From Cupriavidus plantarum (lineage in GTDB: Bacteria > Pseudomonadota > Gammaproteobacteria > Burkholderiales > Burkholderiaceae), in the NCBI RefSeq assembly GCF_905397285.1, contig NZ_CAJPUX010000005.1, forward strand, positions 310,001-374,000: a DNA stretch of 64,000 bases, read 5' to 3'. Positions 1 through 7,005 of this stretch are shown in pieces (the stretch's first letter is position 1; each line of letters starts with the position of its first letter). A program made the position numbers and the translations under genes. The notes beneath the pieces are model-generated. The model was given only the letters and a program-made list of their open reading frames with translations. It was not told where the DNA came from and did not search any database.

Positions 1-190
1 GCTCTGCGACCAGCTCGGAGCCCTCGCGCCCGTCACGCAGCGCGTCGTCAAGGAGGCACTGCGCCGCCAGACCGTGGCGGCAGTCGCGGACACCGACGAC
101 CTTGTGCATGCCTGCTACGCCAGCGAAGACTTCCGCGAAGGCGTCGAGGCGTTCGTGCACCGACGCCCCCCCGCCTGGAAGGGACGCTAG
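1..190 (+). CDS. Enoyl-CoA hydratase/isomerase family protein, C-terminal fragment
   Basis: The window opens inside this gene. The readable 62 residues end with SEDFREGVEAFVHRRPPAWKGR, the usual C-terminal helix and tail of crotonase-fold enzymes (consensus S-x-D-F-x-E-G-x-x-A-F followed by a basic-Pro-x-W stretch). The active-site regions lie upstream of the window, so substrate and reaction (hydratase, isomerase or other crotonase chemistry) cannot be assigned. It stops 53 bp before the MarR gene on the same strand. Family call fairly secure, function not. Confidence 0.7.
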   Translation, partial: LCDQLGALAPVTQRVVKEALRRQTVAAVADTDDLVHACYASEDFREGVEAFVHRRPPAWKGR

Positions 191-243
191 CGCCGCAATG
201 GCCGCTATACTTCCACATCTCTCGCGGCCATTGCTCTCACACA

Positions 244-750
244 GTGACTACACAACCGAGCCACAGTTCGTCCCCTGACGAAAACGGTGACTATGACTTT
301 ACCGAGCAGGTCGGCCACCTGCTGCGCCGCGCCTATCAGCGGCACGTCTCCATCTTCCAGCAGACGATTCCCGATTCCCAGCTGACCGCCGGGCAGTTCG
401 TGGTGCTGTGCGCGATCCAGGAGCAGGGCCCGTGCTCGCTCAGCGCCATCGCCCGCGCCACGGCGATCGACCAGGCCACCGTACGCGGGATCATCGAGCG
501 ATTGAAGTCGCGCGAGCTCATCGTCGTATCGCATGACGCGCGCGACAGGCGCAAGGTCGTGGTCTTGCTGTCGCCGGCCGGGCGGACGCTCATCGGCGAG
601 GTCGTGCCGTTTGCGCAGGACATCAGCGAGCGGACCATGGGCGGCCTGAACCCCGCCGAGCGCGTCGCGCTGCTCTACCTGCTGCGCAAGATGAGCGACC
701 TGGAGGACGCGTCGCCCGAGCCTCTGGCTGACGCCGACGGGACCGCCTGA
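244..750 (+). CDS. MarR family transcriptional regulator (candidate nicotinate-pathway repressor)
   Basis: A 168-residue winged-helix protein of normal MarR length. Residues about 58-75 (SLSAIARATAIDQATVRGII) form the helix-turn-helix and DARDRRKVVVLLSPAGR is the wing. The GTG start is the only plausible in-frame start; no strong Shine-Dalgarno precedes it, and TATACT at 206-211 could be its -10. Family knowledge: nicotinate degradation in Pseudomonas (NicR) and Bordetella (BpsR) is repressed by MarR proteins, and this one sits at the edge of a nic region. Assigning it to the GTGTACAC operators near 13.4-13.6 kb is inference; it could instead serve the nadC operators just downstream. Confidence 0.85.
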   Translation: MTTQPSHSSSPDENGDYDFTEQVGHLLRRAYQRHVSIFQQTIPDSQLTAGQFVVLCAIQEQGPCSLSAIARATAIDQATVRGIIERLKSRELIVVSHDARDRRKVVVLLSPAGRTLIGEVVPFAQDISERTMGGLNPAERVALLYLLRKMSDLEDASPEPLADADGTA

Positions 751-865
751 CCCGCCCTGCCGGGGTGCCGTTCCGCACCCTTTGACGCTCCCCACCGCTC
801 GCCCTCCTCTTCCGTTCCTCCCGCCGTTTCAAGCCCGGCCCCGGGGTGGACCGCGCCTTAATAAT

Positions 866-937
866 CTTAGATATCGAATAACTGTTGACATCGGGCGTCC
901 ACGCGCTAGTATTACGCCATGTACTTCGATATCTAAG
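866..937. promoter_or_regulatory. nadC promoter flanked by paired inverted-repeat operators
   Basis: The arm CTTAGATATCGAA (866-878) is repeated in inverse as TTCGATATCTAAG (925-937), arm centres 59 bp apart. Each arm is itself nearly palindromic around GATATC, as expected for a MarR dimer site. Between them lies a sigma70 promoter: TTGACA (885-890), 16-bp spacer, TAGTAT (907-912). The predicted start of transcription is near 919, so the downstream arm would lie in the early transcribed region. The same layout recurs at 2697-2772. Confidence 0.8.
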
Positions 938-979
938 CAATACGAGGTGCCACTTCCACCGTCTCGAGGAGCCCATCCA

Positions 980-1813
980 ATGTATGACATCTACACCACC
1001 GACAAGCTGATCGACCTTTGGCTGACCGAGGACATCGGCATCTGCGACCTGACCGTGCAGACGATGATCGAGCCGGGCGAAACCGGCACGTTCTGCATGA
1101 ACGCGCGCGAACCGATGCTGATCGCGGGGATCGACGTCGCGGCCCGCATCTTCGCGCGCTACGATCCGTCGCTATCGATCGACGTCCGCGTCGCGGACGG
1201 CGACAAGGTGGAAAAAGGCGCCATCCTGCTGAACGTGAGCGGCAACGCACGCAGCGTGCTCACGGCAGAACGCACGGCGCTCAACATCATGCAGCGCCTG
1301 TGCGGCATCGCGAATCACACGGCGAAGTATGCCGAGGCCATCGCGCACACCAAGGCGCGCCTGATCGACAGCCGCAAGACCACGCCGGGCCTGCGCGCGC
1401 TGGAAAAACACGCCGTCACGTGCGGCGGCGGCCTGAACCACCGGCTCAGTCTCGACAACGGCGTGATGATCAAGGACAACCACATCGCGGTGTGCGGCAG
1501 CATTGCCGCGGCGGTAGAGCGCGTGCGCCGCAAGCTGCCGGTGCTGACCAAGCTCGAAGTGGAATGCGACCGCCTGGAGCAGGTGCACGAAGCATTGGCG
1601 GCGGGCGTGGACGTCATCATGCTGGACAACATGTCCGTGCCCGACATGAAGGAAGCGGTGCAGATCGTGAAGGGCCGCACCAAGGTCGAGGCATCGGGCG
1701 GCATCCGCCTGGAGACGATTCGCCCGATCGCGGAGACCGGCGTGGACTACATCTCCACGAGCAAGATCACGCAGTCGGCACCCGCCGTGGACATCGGGCT
1801 CGACGAAGCCTGA
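980..1813 (+). CDS. nadC: Nicotinate-nucleotide pyrophosphorylase (quinolinate phosphoribosyltransferase)
   Basis: A 277-residue full-length NadC. It catalyses quinolinate + PRPP to nicotinate mononucleotide + CO2 + PPi. The signature DSRKTTPGLR followed by KHAVTCGGGLNHR and IKDNHI gives the substrate- and phosphate-binding residues; the barrel ends with EASGGI and STSKIT. ATG 980 is chosen because it follows GAGGA at 966-970 and the protein starts like other NadC proteins; the open frame extends further upstream through the promoter. There is no nadA or nadB next to it, which argues against a role in de novo NAD synthesis. Sharing an operator/promoter design with the kinase-phosphorylase fusion gene suggests a dedicated role in quinolinate use. 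Confidence 0.92.
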   Translation: MYDIYTTDKLIDLWLTEDIGICDLTVQTMIEPGETGTFCMNAREPMLIAGIDVAARIFARYDPSLSIDVRVADGDKVEKGAILLNVSGNARSVLTAERTALNIMQRLCGIANHTAKYAEAIAHTKARLIDSRKTTPGLRALEKHAVTCGGGLNHRLSLDNGVMIKDNHIAVCGSIAAAVERVRRKLPVLTKLEVECDRLEQVHEALAAGVDVIMLDNMSVPDMKEAVQIVKGRTKVEASGGIRLETIRPIAETGVDYISTSKITQSAPAVDIGLDEA

Positions 1814-1852
1814 TTCCCGTCAGTTGTAGCGCCTTCTACCCGAGAAGGCTTC

Positions 1853-1884
1853 GCCCTCGCCGGTGCATCCGTCGAGGGCCTTTT
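1853..1884 (+). terminator. Intrinsic terminator after nadC
   Basis: Stem GCCCTCG (1853-1859) pairs with CGAGGGC (1873-1879) and is followed by TTTT at 1881-1884. A second small hairpin, GCCTTCT/AGAAGGC at 1831-1849, lies just upstream. It separates nadC from the convergent MarR gene. Confidence 0.6.
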
Positions 1885-1923
1885 CCGTTGCGACTGCGTA
1901 GTGACTGGCGCTTGCGTTTCGGA

Positions 1924-2469
1924 TTACAGGTCCGACAGCAGCCTGCCCACTTCCTGCGTGGACGGCACGCGCCGGCCGCGTTCGGCCAGCGCCATCTCGT
2001 CGGCGAGCAGCTTCTGCGTGATGGAGATCAGCACGCGGCGCGTCGTCAGTACGTCCTCCTCGCTAACCCCAGCCACGCTCAGCTCGTTGACCTCGGTGGC
2101 CAGCGGCTCGAGCTTGCGCCGCAGCGCGCGCCCCGTCTTGCTCAGGAACACGTGGATCTTCTTCTTGTTGCCAGGCAGGTGCGTCCGCTCGACATAGCCC
2201 AGCGCTTCCAGCGCCTTGACCGCGGCAAACGTCGTCGGCTCCGTCACGCCCGCGCGCTCGCTCAATTCACGCTGCGACAACCCATCGTGGCGCCAGAGAA
2301 TCCGCAGGATCGTCCAGTGGCCATATGACACCGCATGGCTGGCCAGCCGCAGCTGCAACGCGCGGATATAGGCGCGGGCGGCGTCCTTGACGAGGTGGGC
2401 AAGACGTTCTTCATTGGCGTCGTCCAGCGGTGCTGGCGCGGCGGAATTATCTGGCTTTCTGGTGGCCAT
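1924..2469 (-). CDS. MarR family transcriptional regulator between nadC and the fusion gene
   Basis: 181 residues with a MarR winged helix: GLSQRELSERAGVTEPTTFA is the helix-turn-helix and NKKKIHVFLSKTGRALRRKL the wing. ATG 2469 (MATRKP) is preferred to the upstream in-frame start at 2541, which would run through the dyad at 2547-2566 region and add an atypical Arg-rich tail. It is convergent with nadC and divergent from the kinase-phosphorylase fusion, the classical position for the local regulator. The matched operators at 866-937 and 2697-2772 are therefore most simply its targets (inference). The ligand is unknown; quinolinate or NaMN would fit the neighbours. Confidence 0.88.
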   Translation of the reverse strand: MATRKPDNSAAPAPLDDANEERLAHLVKDAARAYIRALQLRLASHAVSYGHWTILRILWRHDGLSQRELSERAGVTEPTTFAAVKALEALGYVERTHLPGNKKKIHVFLSKTGRALRRKLEPLATEVNELSVAGVSEEDVLTTRRVLISITQKLLADEMALAERGRRVPSTQEVGRLLSDL

Positions 2470-2546
2470 GGCGTGAGAGAGGGACGCGAACAGCGCACAT
2501 GATAGCGCGTCCCGCCGACGCACTGTCGCCGCGTTACGCACGGCTC

Positions 2547-2566
2547 GATGTAGCGATCACTACATC
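2547..2566. promoter_or_regulatory. Dyad upstream of the MarR gene (possible autoregulatory site)
   Basis: GATGTAG (2547-2553), a 6-bp spacer and CTACATC (2560-2566) form a perfect 7-bp-arm dyad about 80 bp upstream of the MarR start on the minus strand. Its sequence differs from the TTCGAnnTCTAAG operators, so it may be a separate site. Confidence 0.45.
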
Positions 2567-2696
2567 AGTGCGCGGTGCGCGATGTCCATGCATCCCGCAC
2601 CGCGACCGCGCATGCGAAACGTGCGCGTTTTCCCTGAGAAAACCGTGAATCCCGCGTACACACTCGATTTGCGGGAGCTGGCCCGTCCTTTGCATA

Positions 2697-2772
2697 AACT
2701 TAGACATCGAACTTAACTTGACACGCTATCGGCGGGTGCTAGCATAAGCCTACAAACTTCGATGTCTAAGTT
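2697..2772. promoter_or_regulatory. Fusion-gene promoter flanked by paired inverted-repeat operators
   Basis: AACTTAGACATCGAA (2697-2711) is exactly inverted as TTCGATGTCTAAGTT (2758-2772), arm centres 61 bp apart. Between them sit TTGACA (2718-2723), a 16-bp spacer and TAGCAT (2740-2745). Promoter spacing, operator spacing and arm sequence match the nadC promoter almost exactly. The downstream arm overlaps the first possible start codon (2762). Confidence 0.82.
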
Positions 2773-2776
2773 AAAT

Positions 2777-4642
2777 ATGAACAAAACCGGCACGTTCTTT
2801 CTTGTCGTTGGCCCCAGCGGCGCGGGCAAGGATTCCCTGATCGATGGTGCACGCGCGATTCTCACGCACGGCTATCAATTCGCCCAGCGCGTGATCACGC
2901 GTCCGAGCGGCTCGCCTGGCGAGGACCATGAGGGCGTCACCGATCTGGAGTTCACCCGACGTCAGCAAGCCGGCGAGTTCCTCGTCACGTGGCATGCGCA
3001 TGAACTGCGCTACGGGCTCCCCGCCGCGCTGATGGACACGCTCGCGGCCGGTACGCATGTCATTGCCAACGGATCGCGCGGCGTGGTCGCGGACCTGGCG
3101 GCGCGCCTGCCACGCTTCGTCGTTGTGCTGGTGACGGCGCCGCAGGACGTGCTCGCGCAGCGTATTGCCGGGCGGGGACGTGAATCGGGGGAGCAAATCT
3201 CCAGGCGCGTGTCGCGGCAGGCGGCGGCGATTCCCGAGGGCGTGACGTGTGTCACGGTGTCGAACGAGAGCACGCTCGAGGCCGGCATCGCGCGCTTCGT
3301 CGATGCCCTGCACAGCGCCGCCTGCACAGCCTCACCTACGTCCCCCACCTCGCCCGCCTTGCCCGCCTCACTCACCTCCACGCGCACGGCGCCCGCCGCC
3401 GCGGCGCCGGCGTCGAGCCGCGTGAACCTGATGGCCAAGCTGCGCGGCGAGGCCCTCGACGAGGCGGCCTACGTGGCCGTACTGAAGGATGCCATCGCGG
3501 GGCGCTACACCGAAGCCGAACTGACCGAGTTCCTCATCGCCGCGACAGGCAGCCTCGGCGACGACGAAGTCATCGCACTGGCCCGCGCGCGCACGGCCTT
3601 CACACCCCGCATCGCGTGGGACGAGCCGATCGTCGTCGACAAGCACTCGATGGGCGGCGTGCCGGGCAGCCGCATCACGCTGATCGTCGTGCCGATCGTC
3701 GCGGCCTACGGGCTCGCGATGCCGAAAACCTCCTCGCGCGCCATCACGTCGGCGGCAGGCACCGCGGATGCGATGGAAACCGTGGCACGCGTCGACCTCA
3801 CGCAGGCCGACGTGCGGCGCTGCGTGACGCAGGCACGCGCCTGCATCGCGTGGAACGGCCGTCTCAATCATTCCGTGATCGACGACGTGATGAATGCGAT
3901 CACGCGGCCCCTCAAGCTCGACTCGCGCCGCTGGTCGGTCGCGTCGATCCTCTCGAAGAAGTACACGGCGGGCGCCACGCACGTGATGGTGGACCTGCCC
4001 TATGGCCCGCAGACGAAACTCGCCGATCGCGCCGATGCGGAGGCGCTGGGCGCGCTGTTCGAGCGCGTCGGCGCGGGCCTCGGCATGCATGTGCACGCGA
4101 TTGCCACGGACGGCAGCCATCCCATCGGGCGCGGCATCGGCCCGGCGCTCGAGGTGCGCGACGTCATGCAGGTGCTCGACAACGATCCGTCCGCCCCCGC
4201 CGACCTGCGCGCGAAGGCGCTGTTCTTTGCCGCGCGGATTCTCGCGTTCGACCCGCGCGTGGGGTCGGCCGAGCAAGGCATGCGAATTGCGGAAGCGCTG
4301 CTGGCTGAAGGCAAGGCAAGGGCAGCGTTCGACAGCATCGCCGGCGCGCAGGGCCGCAGGCCCGAGGCGGTGATGCCCGGCGTGCACATTGCGGAGATCC
4401 CGGCGGACCGGGCGGGCCGCGTCGCCGCGATCGACGGTCTGCGGATCTCCGGCGTGGCACGCGCGGCGGGCGCGCCGCGCGATCTCGGTGCAGGCGTGGA
4501 CCTGCTATGCACGATTGGCGCGCATGTGGACGCCGGCCGGGCGCTCTACCGCATTCACGCGGCGTCGCCCGCGGCACTCGATGCCGCGGTGGCGCAGGCC
4601 CGCGGCGAATGTGGCCAGGCGGTCCGTGTCGATCCCGATTGA
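2777..4642 (+). CDS. Fusion protein: PhnN-type ribose 1,5-bisphosphokinase + AMP-phosphorylase-type nucleoside phosphorylase
   Basis: About 621 residues with two enzymes joined by a Ser/Thr/Pro/Ala linker (roughly residues 180-215). The N-terminal part has Walker A GPSGAGKDS near the start and the ITRPS motif of PhnN, which converts ribose 1,5-bisphosphate + ATP to PRPP. The C-terminal part (about 400 residues) is thymidine-phosphorylase fold, but its motifs KHSMGGVPGS, TSSRAITSAAGTAD, ASILSKK and DGSHPIGRGIGPALE are those of AMP phosphorylases. That group releases a base from a nucleoside 5'-monophosphate and forms ribose 1,5-bisphosphate. So one domain makes the substrate of the other. ATG 2777 gives a usual PhnN N-terminus; ATG 2762 lies inside the operator and is the alternative. 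A Bug receptor follows 43 bp downstream. Confidence 0.85.
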   Translation: MNKTGTFFLVVGPSGAGKDSLIDGARAILTHGYQFAQRVITRPSGSPGEDHEGVTDLEFTRRQQAGEFLVTWHAHELRYGLPAALMDTLAAGTHVIANGSRGVVADLAARLPRFVVVLVTAPQDVLAQRIAGRGRESGEQISRRVSRQAAAIPEGVTCVTVSNESTLEAGIARFVDALHSAACTASPTSPTSPALPASLTSTRTAPAAAAPASSRVNLMAKLRGEALDEAAYVAVLKDAIAGRYTEAELTEFLIAATGSLGDDEVIALARARTAFTPRIAWDEPIVVDKHSMGGVPGSRITLIVVPIVAAYGLAMPKTSSRAITSAAGTADAMETVARVDLTQADVRRCVTQARACIAWNGRLNHSVIDDVMNAITRPLKLDSRRWSVASILSKKYTAGATHVMVDLPYGPQTKLADRADAEALGALFERVGAGLGMHVHAIATDGSHPIGRGIGPALEVRDVMQVLDNDPSAPADLRAKALFFAARILAFDPRVGSAEQGMRIAEALLAEGKARAAFDSIAGAQGRRPEAVMPGVHIAEIPADRAGRVAAIDGLRISGVARAAGAPRDLGAGVDLLCTIGAHVDAGRALYRIHAASPAALDAAVAQARGECGQAVRVDPD

Positions 4643-4685
4643 GTGTTCTTCCCCTTTCCTTCACCCTAACCGACGAGGCATATTC

Positions 4686-5678
4686 ATGAGACCCCCCTCC
4701 ATCGTCAGCGGTCTGGCATCGCTGCTGTTCGTAGCCGGCTCCATCGGCGCACTGTCCGGTATGGCACAGGCGAACGTTGCCAGTACCTTCCCGCAGAAGC
4801 CCATCCGCCTGGTCGTCACCTTCCCGGCAGGCGGTGGCACGGACGCGCTCGCGCGTGTGATCGGGACCGATATCAGCAAGTCGCTGGGGCAGCCCGTGGT
4901 CGTGGACAACCGTCCCGGCGCGAGCGGCAACATCGGCGCGGAGTTCGTCGCGAAAAGTCCGGCAGACGGTTACACGCTGCTGATCGTCAACAGCAGCTTC
5001 GCGATCAACCCCAGCGTCTTCAAGAAGCTCCAGTTCGACCCGAAGTCCGACTTCAGCGCGGTCATCTCGTTTGCCTCGGTGCCTTCGGTCATCGCCGTGC
5101 CGTATCAGTCGAAGATCCGCTCGTTTCAGGAACTGCTGACCGCCGGGAAGAGCAGCACGCCGCCCAGCTACGCGTCCTGCGGCAATGGCACGCCCCAGCA
5201 TCTGGCTGGCGAACTGCTGAAGATCTCGGCCAAGATGGACATGCTTCACGTACCCTACAAGGGCTGCGCCCCCGCCATCGCCGACGTGCTCGGCGGCCAG
5301 GCCGACGTCAGCGTCAACACGCTGACCAATACCGTGCCCTACCTGAAGAGCAACAAGCTACGCGCGCTGGCGGTGACGTCGCAGGCGCGTTCGCCGTTCC
5401 TGCCGGACGTGCCGACCGTGAGCGAACTGGGTGTGCCGGGCTACGACGTCGATCAATGGTTCGGTATCCTCGCGCCGGCCCACACGCCGCCGGAGATCGT
5501 GCAGAAGCTCAATGCCGAAATTGCGAAGACCATCGCCAAACCGGAAATCAAGGCCTCGCTCGCGCAACTCGGTTTTGCCACGGGCACGAGCACACCGGCC
5601 GAGTTCCAGAAGCTCGTGACGAGCGACATCGACCGCTGGCAGAAATTCGCCACGAAGATCAATCTCTTTGTCGATTGA
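4686..5678 (+). CDS. Bug family tripartite-transporter substrate-binding receptor
   Basis: 330 residues with an N-terminal signal peptide ending near AQANVA. It has the Bug landmarks: PQKPIRLVVTFPAGGGTDALAR (first ligand loop), VVDNRPGASGNIGAEFVAKSPADGYTLL, the HVPYKG loop and PTVSELG. Bug proteins are periplasmic receptors that bind small carboxylates for TTT transporters or for signalling. No TctA/TctB membrane genes lie nearby, as is usual for orphan Bug genes in Burkholderiales. GACGAGG lies 10 bp before the ATG. Position directly behind the fusion gene suggests a pyridine carboxylate such as quinolinate as ligand (inference). Confidence 0.9.
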   Translation: MRPPSIVSGLASLLFVAGSIGALSGMAQANVASTFPQKPIRLVVTFPAGGGTDALARVIGTDISKSLGQPVVVDNRPGASGNIGAEFVAKSPADGYTLLIVNSSFAINPSVFKKLQFDPKSDFSAVISFASVPSVIAVPYQSKIRSFQELLTAGKSSTPPSYASCGNGTPQHLAGELLKISAKMDMLHVPYKGCAPAIADVLGGQADVSVNTLTNTVPYLKSNKLRALAVTSQARSPFLPDVPTVSELGVPGYDVDQWFGILAPAHTPPEIVQKLNAEIAKTIAKPEIKASLAQLGFATGTSTPAEFQKLVTSDIDRWQKFATKINLFVD

Positions 5679-5810
5679 TCGTCGACTGAACTAACGGGGC
5701 CTCGCCCAGGTTTCAGCAGGCAACTCCCCTCCTTTCCCGTATTCCGTATCGCCGCTACGCGGGCGCAAGCCAGCCCCCGTGAGGGCACGTTCGTCCAAAA
5801 TTTCGACAAC

Positions 5811-6956
5811 ATGAGCCATACCTGCCCCTCCTTTCGTTCAACATTTCGTTCAACATTTCGTTCGACATTCCAACCGACATTCCGGCACCTCGCGCTGGGC
5901 GCCGCCGCGCTGTGCGCCGCGCAGGGCGCCCACGCCCAGTCAATCACGCTCTACGGCGTCGCCGACGCCGGCATTGAGTACCTCACGCACGCCGATGCCA
6001 ATAACCACAGTCTGGCCCGCGTGACCTCCGGCAACCTGTCGGGCTCCCGCTGGGGCATGCGCGGCACCGAAAACCTCGGCGGCGGACTGCAGGCGCTGTT
6101 CGTGCTCGAAGGCGGCTTCGATATCGACAGCGGCACCGCGTCGCAAGGCGGCCGCCTGTTCGGGCGGCAGGCGTACACGGGGCTGTCGTCGCAGTACGGC
6201 CGCGTGACGCTGGGTCGCCAGAACAACATCCTGTACGACATCCTGATCAACTACGACGCCATGGCGGTGTCGCCGCGCTATTCGATCTTCACGATGGATA
6301 CGTTCACGGCGGGCCGCTACGACAACGCCGCCAAGTACGTCGGCAAGTTCGGCGGGCTGACCGTCAGCGGCCTGTATTCGTTCGCGCGCGGCACATCGCT
6401 CTCGGGCGGCACGTTCGGCAGCGAAGTGCCGGGCAACCCGAAGAGCGACCGCGCCATGAGCGGGGGCCTGGAGTACAACGCCGGCAACGTCGGCGTGACG
6501 GTGATCTATGACATGCAGCAAGGCACGAGCGGGCTGGCCGGACAGAATCCGTCGCAGAAGGACCAGCGGCTCGCGGTCGCGGGAACCTATACGTTCTCCA
6601 ACGCCAAACTGTTCGCGGGCTATCGCTGGCTCAACGGCAATATCGGCGCCACCGCGGCATTGCCGTCCAAGCGCGCCGATTTGTTCTGGATTGGCGCGGG
6701 GTACCAGCTCACGCCGGCTTTGTCGCTGAGCGGCGCGGGCTACCTGCTCAACGGCCGCAATGGCAATGGCGACGCATGGAGTGCATCGGTGCTGCTCGAC
6801 TATGCGTTTTCCAAGCGCACGGATGTCTACGCGCAGGTTGCCTACATCCGCAACGACGATACCTCGCGCATCGGCCTGAACGGGCCGGCGACGACGATCG
6901 GCCCGGCCGGCACGAACCAGCTGGGCGCGCTCGTCGGCATGCGGCACAAGTTCTGA
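5811..6956 (+). CDS. Gram-negative porin (beta-proteobacterial OmpC type)
   Basis: 381 residues. After a signal peptide that should be cleaved at AHA|QSITLYG, the mature start (QSITLYGVADAGIEYLTHAD), the NLSGSRWGMRGTENLGGGLQALFVLEGGF segment and the terminal aromatic residue (MRHKF) are hallmarks of trimeric 16-strand porins of this class. The signal peptide's n-region is lengthened by a repeated RSTF unit. It lies 132 bp behind the Bug receptor on the same strand and may share its transcript; a joint uptake role is inference. Confidence 0.9.
   Translation: MSHTCPSFRSTFRSTFRSTFQPTFRHLALGAAALCAAQGAHAQSITLYGVADAGIEYLTHADANNHSLARVTSGNLSGSRWGMRGTENLGGGLQALFVLEGGFDIDSGTASQGGRLFGRQAYTGLSSQYGRVTLGRQNNILYDILINYDAMAVSPRYSIFTMDTFTAGRYDNAAKYVGKFGGLTVSGLYSFARGTSLSGGTFGSEVPGNPKSDRAMSGGLEYNAGNVGVTVIYDMQQGTSGLAGQNPSQKDQRLAVAGTYTFSNAKLFAGYRWLNGNIGATAALPSKRADLFWIGAGYQLTPALSLSGAGYLLNGRNGNGDAWSASVLLDYAFSKRTDVYAQVAYIRNDDTSRIGLNGPATTIGPAGTNQLGALVGMRHKF
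5832..5879 (+). repeat. Four tandem 12-bp units in the porin signal-peptide coding region
   Basis: TTTCGTTCAACA occurs at 5832-5843 and 5844-5855, then TTTCGTTCGACA (5856-5867) and the degenerate TTCCAACCGACA (5868-5879). It codes for repeated R-S-T-F before the hydrophobic core and is in frame, so copy-number change would alter only the length of the basic n-region. Confidence 0.85.
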
Positions 6957-6969
6957 TCGATCGGGAAGG

Positions 6970-6993
6970 CCCTGCCACCGGCCGGTGGCAGGG
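6970..6993. terminator. 24-bp perfect palindrome between convergent genes
   Basis: CCCTGCCACCGG (6970-6981) is followed immediately by its exact complement through 6993. It lies between the stops of the porin (6956) and the minus-strand molybdopterin gene (7006). The symmetry suits a bidirectional hairpin, but neither side has a clear T-run, so intrinsic termination is uncertain. Confidence 0.45.
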
Positions 6994-7005
6994 GGAAGCG
7001 GGCTT

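Noticed and set aside
782..979. N-terminal extension of nadC to 782
   Set aside because: The extra residues would be coded across the promoter and both operator arms; ATG 980 has a ribosome-binding site and gives the normal NadC N-terminus.
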